Source: Mucilaginibacter rigui (GTDB taxonomy: Bacteria > Bacteroidota > Bacteroidia > Sphingobacteriales > Sphingobacteriaceae). Taken from it: DNA of 64,000 nucleotides. Under the pieces are notes generated by a model. That model made no database searches, was not told where the DNA came from, and saw nothing but the letters and a program-made list of their open reading frames with translations. Shown here piece by piece: positions 17,632 through 25,633 of this stretch (the first letter of the stretch is position 1; each line of letters begins with the position of its first letter). The position numbers and the translations under genes are program-made. The DNA lies in the NCBI RefSeq assembly GCF_014773275.1, contig NZ_JACWMW010000003.1:620001-684000 (forward strand). Reading direction: 5' to 3'.

Positions 17632-19167
17632 ATGAAAATTAAATTACCCATTATTTGTATCTTTATTTCGTCTGTATTAATATTCGATTCTTGTAAAAAG
17701 GATTATAAAGGTGAAGCAAAAGTTAATGTAAGTTCTACTTTATCATTAGAGCAAGAATCGCAAAAAACATTTTCCAAAATTTTATCTAAGGCAATTCAAT
17801 CAAGTGAGCCTTTAAGGAAGTTTTTAAAAACTGAAAGTTTAAAACAATTTGACAATGATTATGACATCTTATATCAATTGGTAAGAAATGAAAAAGTTTC
17901 TGATAACAAGACTTTCCACGAGATAATGGCAAGTTATGCGAATTCAGAGAAACAACTGGATTCACTTGAAAGTAAATTACCCTTATTAACGATTTTCGTT
18001 CCAACTTTACCAAACTTTAATCCTCAACAGTGGAATATAACTAATGAAATACCTTTGGTAGCTAATTCTTTAGTCGGCGTTAATAATGTCGAATTATTTG
18101 ATGGATCGGGTAAAGAAGAAGTTATTAAACCGGGAGAAATTCCTGGTTTTCCGGTAGTTGTAGTAAAGCAAAATGAACGGGTAGTACTTAATAAAGGCAA
18201 TGATATTTCCAAAAGGAATACAACGAATTCTATTAAATCATCTTCAAACAATAATTTGGCATTTAGTTTTTCAGATGAAGCTTTTAACGGGCTTAAGAAC
18301 GTCAATTCTAAAGATGGTGATATTAAAATGAATAGAATTGCTACCACCGGCGAAATTGATCCGGTAAATATAGCAGCGTACAATTCAGGTGATTCTTGGC
18401 AGCGCGACTATGTGTACTACGGATTAACGGCGACAAATACTAAAGGAGAATTTAAAAATAATTACAGCGAGTTCATAACATCTATGAAATTTTTAACTCC
18501 TGATGCGTTAGGTATGATTGCTGACCAAGATGGAGACCCTAAAGCTAATCAGAATTATGGGCATGGTGGCACAATAAATGGCCAACCAATACCTCCAACT
18601 ATGTGGACGGAAGGGAATTTTGAATTTAGAATTACTGTTTTAATAAATTCAAAAAATGGATTAGGAAATGATATCACTAAAGTGTTAAGTGTAAAACCGA
18701 CTGATTTATTCGATCTTCAATATGATAAGGTTGTGGATAATAAACCTTTCAATTTGCTTGTTTATCATCTAAAAACAATCACACCAAAAGAATACCATCC
18801 GAACGTAGAATTAGTGCCTTGGGACTTGCAAAATTATGGTACAGCCTGGAAGTTTATTGTTTATGAGTATGATAATTCTCAAGAGATTACCCAATCATAT
18901 GAAAATACAACTACTTTTGCGGCAAATTTTGAAATAACAAATGCTGTTACTCAAAAAGTCGGTTTGAAATTTGGGTCGAGTGCAACGACAAGCGAAAAAA
19001 GAACTTTTAACGTAAAAACAACATTAACTTCGGATTTTTTGGGCGAGGCAACATTAAGTTTTGATCAACCAATTATTACTTCTGTCAGTGGTACAAATTA
19101 CACCACAAGAGAGATAACAACAGGTAATGTTTTAAGCTTGGGTATTGAACCTAAGAAAGTTTTCTAA
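17632..19167 (+). CDS. AT-rich lipoprotein of unknown function
   Basis: 511 residues, not recognised. It starts with a lipoprotein signal ending at C21 (IFDSCKKD), so it is probably surface- or periplasm-anchored. An N-terminal helical stretch (about 35-125) contains repeated Ser/Lys/Glu-rich helices. The middle region (200-400) is rich in Asn and Asp. The last 100 residues turn into alternating Ser/Thr-rich beta strands (NTTTFAANFEITNAV, KVGLKFGSSATTSE, TLTSDFLGEATLSF). The gene is clearly more AT-rich than its neighbours and sits alone between two terminators, which suggests recent acquisition. The C-terminal pattern resembles membrane-inserting hairpins of aerolysin-like toxins, but this is only a visual analogy. 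Confidence 0.75.
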   Translation: MKIKLPIICIFISSVLIFDSCKKDYKGEAKVNVSSTLSLEQESQKTFSKILSKAIQSSEPLRKFLKTESLKQFDNDYDILYQLVRNEKVSDNKTFHEIMASYANSEKQLDSLESKLPLLTIFVPTLPNFNPQQWNITNEIPLVANSLVGVNNVELFDGSGKEEVIKPGEIPGFPVVVVKQNERVVLNKGNDISKRNTTNSIKSSSNNNLAFSFSDEAFNGLKNVNSKDGDIKMNRIATTGEIDPVNIAAYNSGDSWQRDYVYYGLTATNTKGEFKNNYSEFITSMKFLTPDALGMIADQDGDPKANQNYGHGGTINGQPIPPTMWTEGNFEFRITVLINSKNGLGNDITKVLSVKPTDLFDLQYDKVVDNKPFNLLVYHLKTITPKEYHPNVELVPWDLQNYGTAWKFIVYEYDNSQEITQSYENTTTFAANFEITNAVTQKVGLKFGSSATTSEKRTFNVKTTLTSDFLGEATLSFDQPIITSVSGTNYTTREITTGNVLSLGIEPKKVF

Positions 19168-19193
19168 ATTTTAGCGATATAAGCTATTTAATT

Positions 19194-19228
19194 AAAAAGT
19201 CCCTTGCCAGTTGACAAGGGATTTTTTG
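19194..19228 (+). terminator. Terminator after unknown lipoprotein
   Basis: A-rich left flank, stem TCCCTTG / CAAGGGA with an 8-base loop, then six T residues. Confidence 0.85.
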
Positions 19229-19232
19229 TATA

Positions 19233-19310
19233 TCTGAATCAGAATCCGCAGAATTTTAGAATGAACAGAATTCTGAAAATTATTTAATCCTGTAAATTCT
19301 GATTCTAATA
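19233..19310. repeat. Imperfect inverted 'CTGAATCAGAAT' intergenic repeat
   Basis: The left arm contains CTGAATCAGAATCCGCAGAA and the right arm CCTGTAAATTCTGATTCTAA, which are roughly inverted. The core ACAGAATTCTG is near-palindromic. It resembles the degenerate dispersed repeats common between genes in Bacteroidota. It lies between a terminator and the aminotransferase stop codon. Confidence 0.55.
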
Positions 19311-19311
19311 A

Positions 19312-20505
19312 TTACACTAGTTTTGCCAGTGCTGCTTTTATCCTTTTTACAGCCTCTACCAATTTATCTTCGGCAGCGGCGTAGGAAATACGGATAGATT
19401 TTTTATCACCGAAAGAATCACCACCCACGGTAGCAACATGTGCTTCTTCCAGTAAATAAATACTTAGTTCATCAGCATCGTTAATGGTTTTACCATTATA
19501 GCTTTTGCCAAAAAATGAAGTAACGTTAGGGAAAAAGTAGAAAGCGCCATCAGGCAGGTTAACGGTAACACCCGGAATATCTTTTAACAGGCCGTAAACT
19601 AAATCGCGGCGTTTTTGGAACTGATCGCGCATTTGATGAACGGTCTCCAAGCCACCTGTATAGGCAGCAACACCTGCTTTTTGGGTGATAGAGCAGGTAC
19701 CCGATGTGATCTGGCCCTGGATCTTATCGCAGGCAGCAGCAATTTCGCTGTTAGATGCGGTGTATCCAATCCTCCAGCCAGTCATAGCAAAGGCTTTAGA
19801 CCATCCGTTAACAATCACCACGCGGTCTTTAATACTCTCAAATTGGGCTATAGATTCGTGCCCTCCAATAAAGTTTATATGTTCGTAGATCTCATCGCTT
19901 AGGATGTAGATATTTGGGTATTTTTCAAACACTTTAGCCAGGCTTGCAAGCTCTTCTTTACTGTAAACGCTGCCTGTAGGGTTACATGGCGAAGAGAACA
20001 TGAACAATTTTGTTTTAGGTGTAATGGCGGCTTCCAGTTGCTCGGCGGTTATTTTAAAATTGCTTTCAACTGTTGTATCAATAAATACGCTAACACCTTC
20101 GGCAAGTTTTACTATTTCTGAATATGAAACCCAGTAAGGGGTAGGGATAATAACCTCTTCGCCGGGGTTAACCAAACATAATACCGTGTTGGCAAGGGCT
20201 TGTTTGGCACCGGTAGAAACTACAATTTGCGTATCAGTATAATCAAGGTTGTTTTCTGTCTTCAACTTACCAACCACGGCCTTACGCAGGTCTGGATATC
20301 CCGCAACGGGGGTATAATAGGTAAAGTTATTATCCATAGCTGTTTTTGCCGCTTCCTTAATGTGCTCAGGGGTATGAAAATCTGGCTCACCAAAGCTAAG
20401 GCTTATCACATCTACACCTTTAGCCGCCAACTCGCGACCCATTTTTGCCATTTTAATGGTTTGGGATTCCGACAGGTTGTTTATCCTGTTACTTAATGCG
20501 CTCAT
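19312..20505 (-). CDS. Aspartate-type aminotransferase (PLP class I)
   Basis: About 397 residues from the start chosen at 20505 (MSALSNRINNLSESQ); a 22-residue upstream extension overlaps the promoter and looks spurious. Family I aminotransferase motifs are clear: SFGEPDFHTPEHI near 37-49, the substrate/cofactor segment SPCNPTGSVYS, DEIYEHINF, and the PLP lysine in VNGWSKAFAMTGWRIGY. It probably exchanges amino groups between aspartate and 2-oxoglutarate, though aromatic or prephenate substrates are possible. It is a single gene preceded by a clean TATATTTG -7 element. Confidence 0.9.
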   Translation of the reverse strand: MSALSNRINNLSESQTIKMAKMGRELAAKGVDVISLSFGEPDFHTPEHIKEAAKTAMDNNFTYYTPVAGYPDLRKAVVGKLKTENNLDYTDTQIVVSTGAKQALANTVLCLVNPGEEVIIPTPYWVSYSEIVKLAEGVSVFIDTTVESNFKITAEQLEAAITPKTKLFMFSSPCNPTGSVYSKEELASLAKVFEKYPNIYILSDEIYEHINFIGGHESIAQFESIKDRVVIVNGWSKAFAMTGWRIGYTASNSEIAAACDKIQGQITSGTCSITQKAGVAAYTGGLETVHQMRDQFQKRRDLVYGLLKDIPGVTVNLPDGAFYFFPNVTSFFGKSYNGKTINDADELSIYLLEEAHVATVGGDSFGDKKSIRISYAAAEDKLVEAVKRIKAALAKLV

Positions 20506-20527
20506 ATTGTTGTTTTTGTTACTGCGG

Positions 20528-20535
20528 CAAATATA
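20528..20535 (-). promoter_or_regulatory. -7 element TATATTTG for aminotransferase
   Basis: The plus strand reads CAAATATA. Transcription would start about 17 bases before the ATG at 20505, which supports that start over the longer frame. A TTTTG lies 24 bases further upstream on the minus strand. Confidence 0.6.
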
Positions 20536-20648
20536 GAAAATTTGTTTACTGATGGTTATCAAAAGCAGCACAATTAGGAATGTGAATAGATATTTTTGAA
20601 ACTATTTACTACCTGTAAGCATTTATATTGGCGGTTACCAATACATAA

Positions 20649-21497
20649 ATGAATAACTACGTTAATTTTAAGGAAAAAGACATTACAGATGTAGGCGAAA
20701 AGGATAAAAAAATGAGCCGAGCCGATAAGATATTTATTGGTTGTGTGGCAGTTTTTATGCTGATCAATTATATTGTAACAGATATTTGTTTTGAAATGTT
20801 CACCCCCAATATTAGCCTGGCCGAATACATAGGTTGCGGGGTAGTGGCGTTTATAATACTCACCTATTATTGTGTAAAGTATATAGGCTTAAGGCGTGTT
20901 ATAACCTATGTGAACATTATAATTGGCACCTTTTTCCTTTCGGTGTTGCTGGGCGTAAATTTGTATGGCACCAAGTTGCTTTATTACGCTGCAACAGGGA
21001 ATACGATAACAACCCGGATGGATATTAATAACGTAAAGAAAATTATGTCAAAACGCTCATTTATCGGGAGCTATATTTTTGCTGAGTACGATCATAAAGA
21101 GCTTCGGTTCGAATCATCGCGCGTTAATTATTACGCTTTAAAAAACGAGCATAGCATGCTTGTCGATATAGGCAAAGCAGGTACAAACAATTACTATATT
21201 ACCAGGGTACATTGGCAAATTAATCAAAAAGCCGATGCTCGTAAACAATATTGGGCTTACTGGTTCAATAAGGCACTGGTAGCGGTTGGTATAGTAGCAG
21301 GTATTATTGTTGTATTAGTGGCAGCAATTTTTTTAAAAGAGAAACTGGGAATAAAAAAGCCTAACTTTTTTACGCGGTTGTCGCCTTTGCAAACCATATT
21401 ATTAGTGTTTGGTGCTATTGTTGTGTTTATGGTACTGGCTGTATTAATAGCATATAGTTATATGCTGATACGATACGGAAGAATAGGCCGGTATTGA
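20649..21497 (+). CDS. Membrane protein of unknown function
   Basis: 282 residues, not recognised. It has a polar, charged N-terminus (1-28), three membrane helices at about 29-46, 58-78 and 86-106, a soluble loop of about 100 residues (107-210) rich in Lys, Tyr and Asn, and two more helices at about 211-230 and 252-275. No enzymatic or transport motif is visible. It is separated from the next gene by 50 bases that carry a promoter element, so it is probably transcribed alone. Confidence 0.65.
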   Translation: MNNYVNFKEKDITDVGEKDKKMSRADKIFIGCVAVFMLINYIVTDICFEMFTPNISLAEYIGCGVVAFIILTYYCVKYIGLRRVITYVNIIIGTFFLSVLLGVNLYGTKLLYYAATGNTITTRMDINNVKKIMSKRSFIGSYIFAEYDHKELRFESSRVNYYALKNEHSMLVDIGKAGTNNYYITRVHWQINQKADARKQYWAYWFNKALVAVGIVAGIIVVLVAAIFLKEKLGIKKPNFFTRLSPLQTILLVFGAIVVFMVLAVLIAYSYMLIRYGRIGRY

Positions 21498-21542
21498 AGC
21501 CTTGTTTTTTGATATTAACTTATCTGCAAGCCTAAATTTCCG

Positions 21543-21550
21543 TAAGTTTG
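21543..21550 (+). promoter_or_regulatory. -7 element TAAGTTTG for the CDF/NUDIX/bioA operon
   Basis: Exact TAnnTTTG match. It overlaps the most upstream possible TTG start of the CDF gene (21548), so translation must begin further in, at TTG 21566 or 21572. Confidence 0.55.
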
Positions 21551-21565
21551 GCCTCTCTAAAAAAG

Positions 21566-22546
21566 TTGGTTTTGAAGGAACAAAAAAGGATAATACTGAT
21601 ATCGCTTATTACCGGTGCTGTGCTCATGGTAATGAAATTTGGCGCTTATTTTCTTACAAACTCCAACTTTGTATTAACTGATGCTGCCGAAAGTATTGTG
21701 AACGTGGTGGCAAGTTCATTTGCTTTCTTTAGTATTTACCTGGCATCGCAGCCACGGGACGAGAACCACCCTTATGGCCATGGCAAGGTGGAGTATTTTT
21801 CGGTGTTTATAGAAGGTGCGCTGGTTGGTATTGCAGGGCTTATCATCATTATCAAATCTTCTTATAGTATTTTTTATCCCGAGGTTATTCATGACCTGTT
21901 ACTGGGTGCTACCATAATAGGTGTTACCGGCGCTATAAACGGCGGCCTTGGGTATTACATGATACGTAAGGGGAAATCGCTGCCTTCTATCACCATAGAA
22001 GCCGACGGGCATCACCTGCTAACAGATGCTGTTACCAGCAGCGGCCTGGTTGCAGGCCTGTTGCTGATACATTTTACAAACATACTATGGCTGGATAGTG
22101 CGCTCTCTATACTTGTTGGCGCATATATTTTATATATGGGTTATAAGCTTATCCGCAGATCGGTAGCCGGGTTAATGGACGAGACCGATTTTATTATTGT
22201 AAGCGATGTAGTAAAGGTTTTAGGCGAACAGCGCCGCGAAGAGTGGATAGATATACATAACCTGCGCGCGCAAAAGTATGGTAATGAGCTACATATTGAT
22301 TGCCACCTTACCCTGCCTAATTATTTCGACCTGAACAGGGTGCATGAGGAAGTTAAACTAGTAGAAAAACTGGTGAATAAGAACGCGGGTATCACAACAG
22401 AATTTTTTATCCATACAGACCCGTGCCTGCCTGATTGCTGCCACTATTGCAGCATGCCTAATTGCCCCATCAGGAGCGAAGCAAAAACGGAAGATATCCC
22501 CTGGACAATGGACAAGGTAATGCGTAACAAAAAACACTATGAGTAA
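21566..22546 (+). CDS. CDF-family cation efflux transporter
   Basis: Inner-membrane divalent metal/proton antiporter. The frame is open from 21548, but a promoter element overlaps that point, so I place the start at TTG 21566 (21572 is equally possible). Six membrane helices are followed by a cytoplasmic ferredoxin-like domain. Metal-site motifs are visible: LTDAAESIVNVVASS in helix 2, the HPYGHGKVEYFS loop, and EADGHHLLTDAVTSSG in helix 5. The C-terminal tail carries a Cys cluster (CLPDCCHYCSMPNC) that may bind metal. Likely substrates are Zn, Fe or Mn. First in a tight operon: its end overlaps the NUDIX start by 8 bases. Confidence 0.85.
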   Translation: MVLKEQKRIILISLITGAVLMVMKFGAYFLTNSNFVLTDAAESIVNVVASSFAFFSIYLASQPRDENHPYGHGKVEYFSVFIEGALVGIAGLIIIIKSSYSIFYPEVIHDLLLGATIIGVTGAINGGLGYYMIRKGKSLPSITIEADGHHLLTDAVTSSGLVAGLLLIHFTNILWLDSALSILVGAYILYMGYKLIRRSVAGLMDETDFIIVSDVVKVLGEQRREEWIDIHNLRAQKYGNELHIDCHLTLPNYFDLNRVHEEVKLVEKLVNKNAGITTEFFIHTDPCLPDCCHYCSMPNCPIRSEAKTEDIPWTMDKVMRNKKHYE

Positions 22547-22985
22547 AAAGTTTTTTAACGTACGGGTATACGGTTTACTTATTAATGATGATAACGAAGT
22601 GTTAATAAGTGATGAGCAGGAGCACGGTATCCGTTTTACGAAATTCCCCGGTGGTGGGTTAGAGTATGGCGAGGGGCTTATAGAAGGGCTTAAACGCGAA
22701 TTTGTAGAGGAGTGTAATACCGAAGTAGAGGTAATCAGTCATTTCTATACCACCGATTTTTTTGTAAAATCTGCCTTTAACGATTCGCAGATCATCAGCG
22801 TTTACTACCTGGTTAAGGCTGTTTCTGATCTGCGTTTTGCTACCAAAACCATAGTGTTTGATTTTGATGGTGAAGGCGACATATTGCAAGCCTTTCGCTG
22901 GGTTAAGCTGAGCGAGCTAACAGTAGATGATTTTACTTTCCCAACGGACCAATACGTGACAGACCTATTAATTAAAACCATATGA
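22539..22985 (+). CDS. NUDIX hydrolase
   Basis: 148-residue cytoplasmic pyrophosphatase acting on a nucleoside diphosphate linked to another group. The NUDIX box GX5EX7REUXEEXGU is present apart from its final Gly (GGGLEYGEGLIEGLKREF, then VEECNTE), with the catalytic REFVEE core. It overlaps the CDF gene by 8 bases and the bioA start by 4 bases, so it is translated as part of the same message. The substrate cannot be predicted. Confidence 0.85.
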   Translation: MSKKFFNVRVYGLLINDDNEVLISDEQEHGIRFTKFPGGGLEYGEGLIEGLKREFVEECNTEVEVISHFYTTDFFVKSAFNDSQIISVYYLVKAVSDLRFATKTIVFDFDGEGDILQAFRWVKLSELTVDDFTFPTDQYVTDLLIKTI

Positions 22986-24247
22986 ATTTAGCTGAACGCG
23001 ACCTGCAGGTTATATGGCACCCTTATACGCAAATGCAAACGGCGCAACCGCCAATACCTATTGTTAGGGGTGAAGGTACCTGTTTATATACCGAAGACGG
23101 TACAAAATACATTGATGCAATATCATCGTGGTGGGTAAACATTCACGGGCATTCGCACCCATATATCGCTAAAAAAATAGCCGAACAATTATTACAGTTA
23201 GAGCATGTCATCTTCGCGGGTTTTACGCACCATGGCGCTGTTGAACTGGCCGAGCGTTTATTGGCCATCCTGCCATCAAACCAGGCAAAGGCATTTTATT
23301 CGGATAATGGTTCAACCGCTATAGAGGTTGCCATAAAAATGTGCCTGCAGTACTGGCATAATAAAGGCCAGCAGCGTACAAAGATCATCGCCTTTAAAAA
23401 CGCTTATCATGGCGATACATTCGGCGCTATGTCGGTTAGTGGCCGCAGTGCCTTTACCGCGGCTTTTGACAGCCTTCTTTTTGAGGTAGAGTTTATTGAC
23501 CTACCCAATAATAGTAACATTGAGGCTCTCAAGTCTCAGATCTCACATCTCAAGTCTCAGATCTCATCCTTCATATTTGAACCATTAGTGCAGGGCTCTG
23601 CAGGGATGATCATGTATGAGGCTAAGTACCTCGACGAACTGATGGCACATTGCCGTAAGGAAGGTGTTCTAATGATTGATGATGAGGTGTTCACCGGTTT
23701 TGGCCGCACGGGCAAACCATTTGCCTGCAATCATCTACAAACACAGCCCGATATTATGTGCTTTTCAAAAGGTTTAACGGGCGGTACAATGGCGTTCGGT
23801 CTTACCACATGCACACAAGAGATCTATAACGCATTTTTATCTGATGATAAGATGAAGACCCTTTTTCATGGGCATTCTTATACAGCAAACCCGGTAGCTT
23901 GTGCAGCGGGCCTTGCCAGTCTCGATTTGTTCCTGGATGCATCAACACAGAAAAACATTGACCGTATTGCTGCAAGACACACAGTATTTGCTGATAAAAT
24001 AAAAGGGCACAAGTCTTTAAAAACGACGCGCCAAACAGGCACTATCTTAGCGATGGAGTGGGAGACAGGGAATAATACCTCGTACTTTAGCGGCCTGCGC
24101 GATAAGCTTTACTATTACTTTCTAAACAAGGGTATTATACTACGGCCATTAGGTAACATTATTTACATTTTACCCCCATATTGCATAACTGATACCGAAC
24201 TGGATTACATTTACACCACCGTTGAGCAAGCCCTTAACGAGATCTGA
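22982..24247 (+). CDS. bioA: Adenosylmethionine-8-amino-7-oxononanoate transaminase
   Basis: PLP class III aminotransferase of biotin synthesis, 421 residues, using S-adenosylmethionine to aminate 7-keto-8-aminopelargonate to 7,8-diaminopelargonate. BioA-type features are the N-terminal VIWHPYTQMQ (about 10-19), SSWWVNIHGHSHP near 48-60, YSDNGSTAIEVAIKM near 105-119, DDEVFTGFGRTG, and the PLP lysine in CFSKGLTGG. A duplicated LKSQIS stretch (about 184-196), encoded by a short tandem DNA repeat, is odd for this family. No other biotin genes are in the window; the 3' neighbour is a di-iron protein. Confidence 0.9.
   Translation: MNLAERDLQVIWHPYTQMQTAQPPIPIVRGEGTCLYTEDGTKYIDAISSWWVNIHGHSHPYIAKKIAEQLLQLEHVIFAGFTHHGAVELAERLLAILPSNQAKAFYSDNGSTAIEVAIKMCLQYWHNKGQQRTKIIAFKNAYHGDTFGAMSVSGRSAFTAAFDSLLFEVEFIDLPNNSNIEALKSQISHLKSQISSFIFEPLVQGSAGMIMYEAKYLDELMAHCRKEGVLMIDDEVFTGFGRTGKPFACNHLQTQPDIMCFSKGLTGGTMAFGLTTCTQEIYNAFLSDDKMKTLFHGHSYTANPVACAAGLASLDLFLDASTQKNIDRIAARHTVFADKIKGHKSLKTTRQTGTILAMEWETGNNTSYFSGLRDKLYYYFLNKGIILRPLGNIIYILPPYCITDTELDYIYTTVEQALNEI
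23527..23566 (+). repeat. Tandem repeat inside bioA
   Basis: Two near-identical copies of about 20 bases (core TCTCAAGTCTCAGATCTCA) in frame, encoding LKSQISHLKSQIS. This low-complexity motif resembles dispersed intergenic repeats of Bacteroidota and appears to have been tolerated as a small surface-loop insertion. Confidence 0.7.
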
Positions 24248-24252
24248 GAAAT

Positions 24253-24858
24253 ATGGAACTAAACACAATACTCCCTCAAATAATTGCCGATAACTATTTA
24301 CACGCCCGCTGGTTAAATACGCTGTCGTTAATGGAAAACACCGGCGCACGCAAAATATCGGCAAGTGAAGACCCGGCAACGGTAACATACATCATATTAA
24401 AACATGCCGCCGAAGAACACCGCCATGCTTTTTACCTTAAAAAACAGATAGAAAAAACAGGCAAAGCGCTGCCTACCTACGCTGCGGAATACCTGATAGC
24501 ACCTGCATTCAGCAAATACTATTTAAACCAGTTGGATATTGATGTTTGCCGCTACCTGAAAAAAGAATTGCATTTAACAGGCGCCGAACTGCGTTTTGCC
24601 GCTTACCTGCTGGTAACCTATGCTATTGAAGTACGTGCCGATGAACTGTACCCCATTTACCAGGATGCATTAGATGCGGTAGGTAGCAAGGTGAACGTAA
24701 AATCGATCATATTAGAAGAAGAAGGGCACCTGGAAGAGATGATAAACCAGCTGCAAAAATTCTCACCCGATTGGGAGAACCATGCACAAAAGGCCGTAGA
24801 ATTTGAAAGTAGATTGTTTCACCAATGGGTAAACAGCTTATCTACAGAATTGAACTAA
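24253..24858 (+). CDS. Ferritin-like di-iron protein
   Basis: 201 residues, not recognised by name, but a four-helix di-iron carboxylate protein by ligand pattern: E28 in helix 1, E55-x2-H58 (AAEEHRH) in helix 2, E126 (TYAIEVRAD) in helix 3 and E156-x2-H159 (LEEEGHLEE) in helix 4. This E / ExxH / E / ExxH set is the hallmark of ferritin, rubrerythrin, MiaE and related oxygen-activating proteins. It begins 5 bases after bioA stops and shares the transcript ending at 24893. It could be an oxygenase or oxidase linked to biotin precursor supply; a simple iron-binding role is also possible. No signal peptide, so cytoplasmic. Confidence 0.75.
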   Translation: MELNTILPQIIADNYLHARWLNTLSLMENTGARKISASEDPATVTYIILKHAAEEHRHAFYLKKQIEKTGKALPTYAAEYLIAPAFSKYYLNQLDIDVCRYLKKELHLTGAELRFAAYLLVTYAIEVRADELYPIYQDALDAVGSKVNVKSIILEEEGHLEEMINQLQKFSPDWENHAQKAVEFESRLFHQWVNSLSTELN

Positions 24859-24861
24859 AAA

Positions 24862-24894
24862 CAAAGCCCGGTAATTAAAAACTACCGGGCTTTC
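24862..24894. terminator. Bidirectional terminator between convergent genes
   Basis: Perfect stem AAAGCCCGGTA / TACCGGGCTTT with a 9-base loop, between the di-iron gene (plus) and the DUF4412-like gene (minus). Confidence 0.85.
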
Positions 24895-24915
24895 ATGTTT
24901 TATAAAAAGATTTGT

Positions 24916-25563
24916 TTAGTTACCGCCGCCGCTCAAGGCTTTAAGGTCATCTAAGGTGATCTTTTCAAAATCAGACGGGATACCAAAGGTACCAGCAGGT
25001 GCTTTTGCTTCTGTTAAGCTTTTAACAGTAACCTCAGTAGATTGTCCTTCGCGGAAAGTGACAAACTGTACCGGGAAACCACCAATATTAGCATAATAGC
25101 TTTGAACTGCGGTTGATGGTGCAGAAACATCATTTGTAACCCATATGTCAAAGGTTTTGCCCGATTTAGAATCTTTAGCAACAACTTTTTTGCAGTTAAA
25201 ACCTGATATAACTTTTGTTTCGGTGCCGGGTGTAAAAGTTAAAACCGGCATTTTTGACATTTCTTCTTCAACCTCGGCCGGAGAATAAACAGCTGCTTTT
25301 TTAATAGAAGCAACGGCTACATCAACCAAAACAGCCATATAGCTGTGTTTTGCATCGGTTAAAACCTTGATATTTGCCGGGCCGGCAGAGAAAGTTGCAG
25401 CAGCACTATCTGCCCTAAAATAGTTTTTAAGTTCAACTGTTTGGCCTTGCATATTGGTAGTAATAACCATAATGCCTTCTTTATAAACTTTTTGTGCGCT
25501 TGCGCTGATAGCTGTTGCGGTAAGAGCAAGGCCCAGTGCAGCAGTAAATAGTTTGTTCTTCAT
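24916..25563 (-). CDS. Periplasmic DUF4412-like protein
   Basis: 215 residues with a signal peptide (cut near SASA-QK, residue 24). The mature protein shows repeated beta-strands typical of DUF4412/LolA-like folds: GIMVITTNMQGQ near the start, a middle GTETKVISGFNCKKVVAKDSKSGKTFD containing one Cys, then FPVQFVTFREGQSTEVTVKSL. The family has no firm function; a role in binding a hydrophobic ligand is plausible. It is a single gene between two minus-strand transcripts. Confidence 0.65.
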   Translation of the reverse strand: MKNKLFTAALGLALTATAISASAQKVYKEGIMVITTNMQGQTVELKNYFRADSAAATFSAGPANIKVLTDAKHSYMAVLVDVAVASIKKAAVYSPAEVEEEMSKMPVLTFTPGTETKVISGFNCKKVVAKDSKSGKTFDIWVTNDVSAPSTAVQSYYANIGGFPVQFVTFREGQSTEVTVKSLTEAKAPAGTFGIPSDFEKITLDDLKALSGGGN

Positions 25564-25633
25564 AGTTTTAATTTAATAGTACAATTTAGTGTGTAATTAA
25601 CTCGTGTGCAAGTTTTTTTAAGTTATTTTTTAA

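Noticed and set aside
21110..21125. TTCGAATC resembling a tRNA T-arm
   Set aside because: It lies inside an intact reading frame, with no acceptor stem or other tRNA arms around it.
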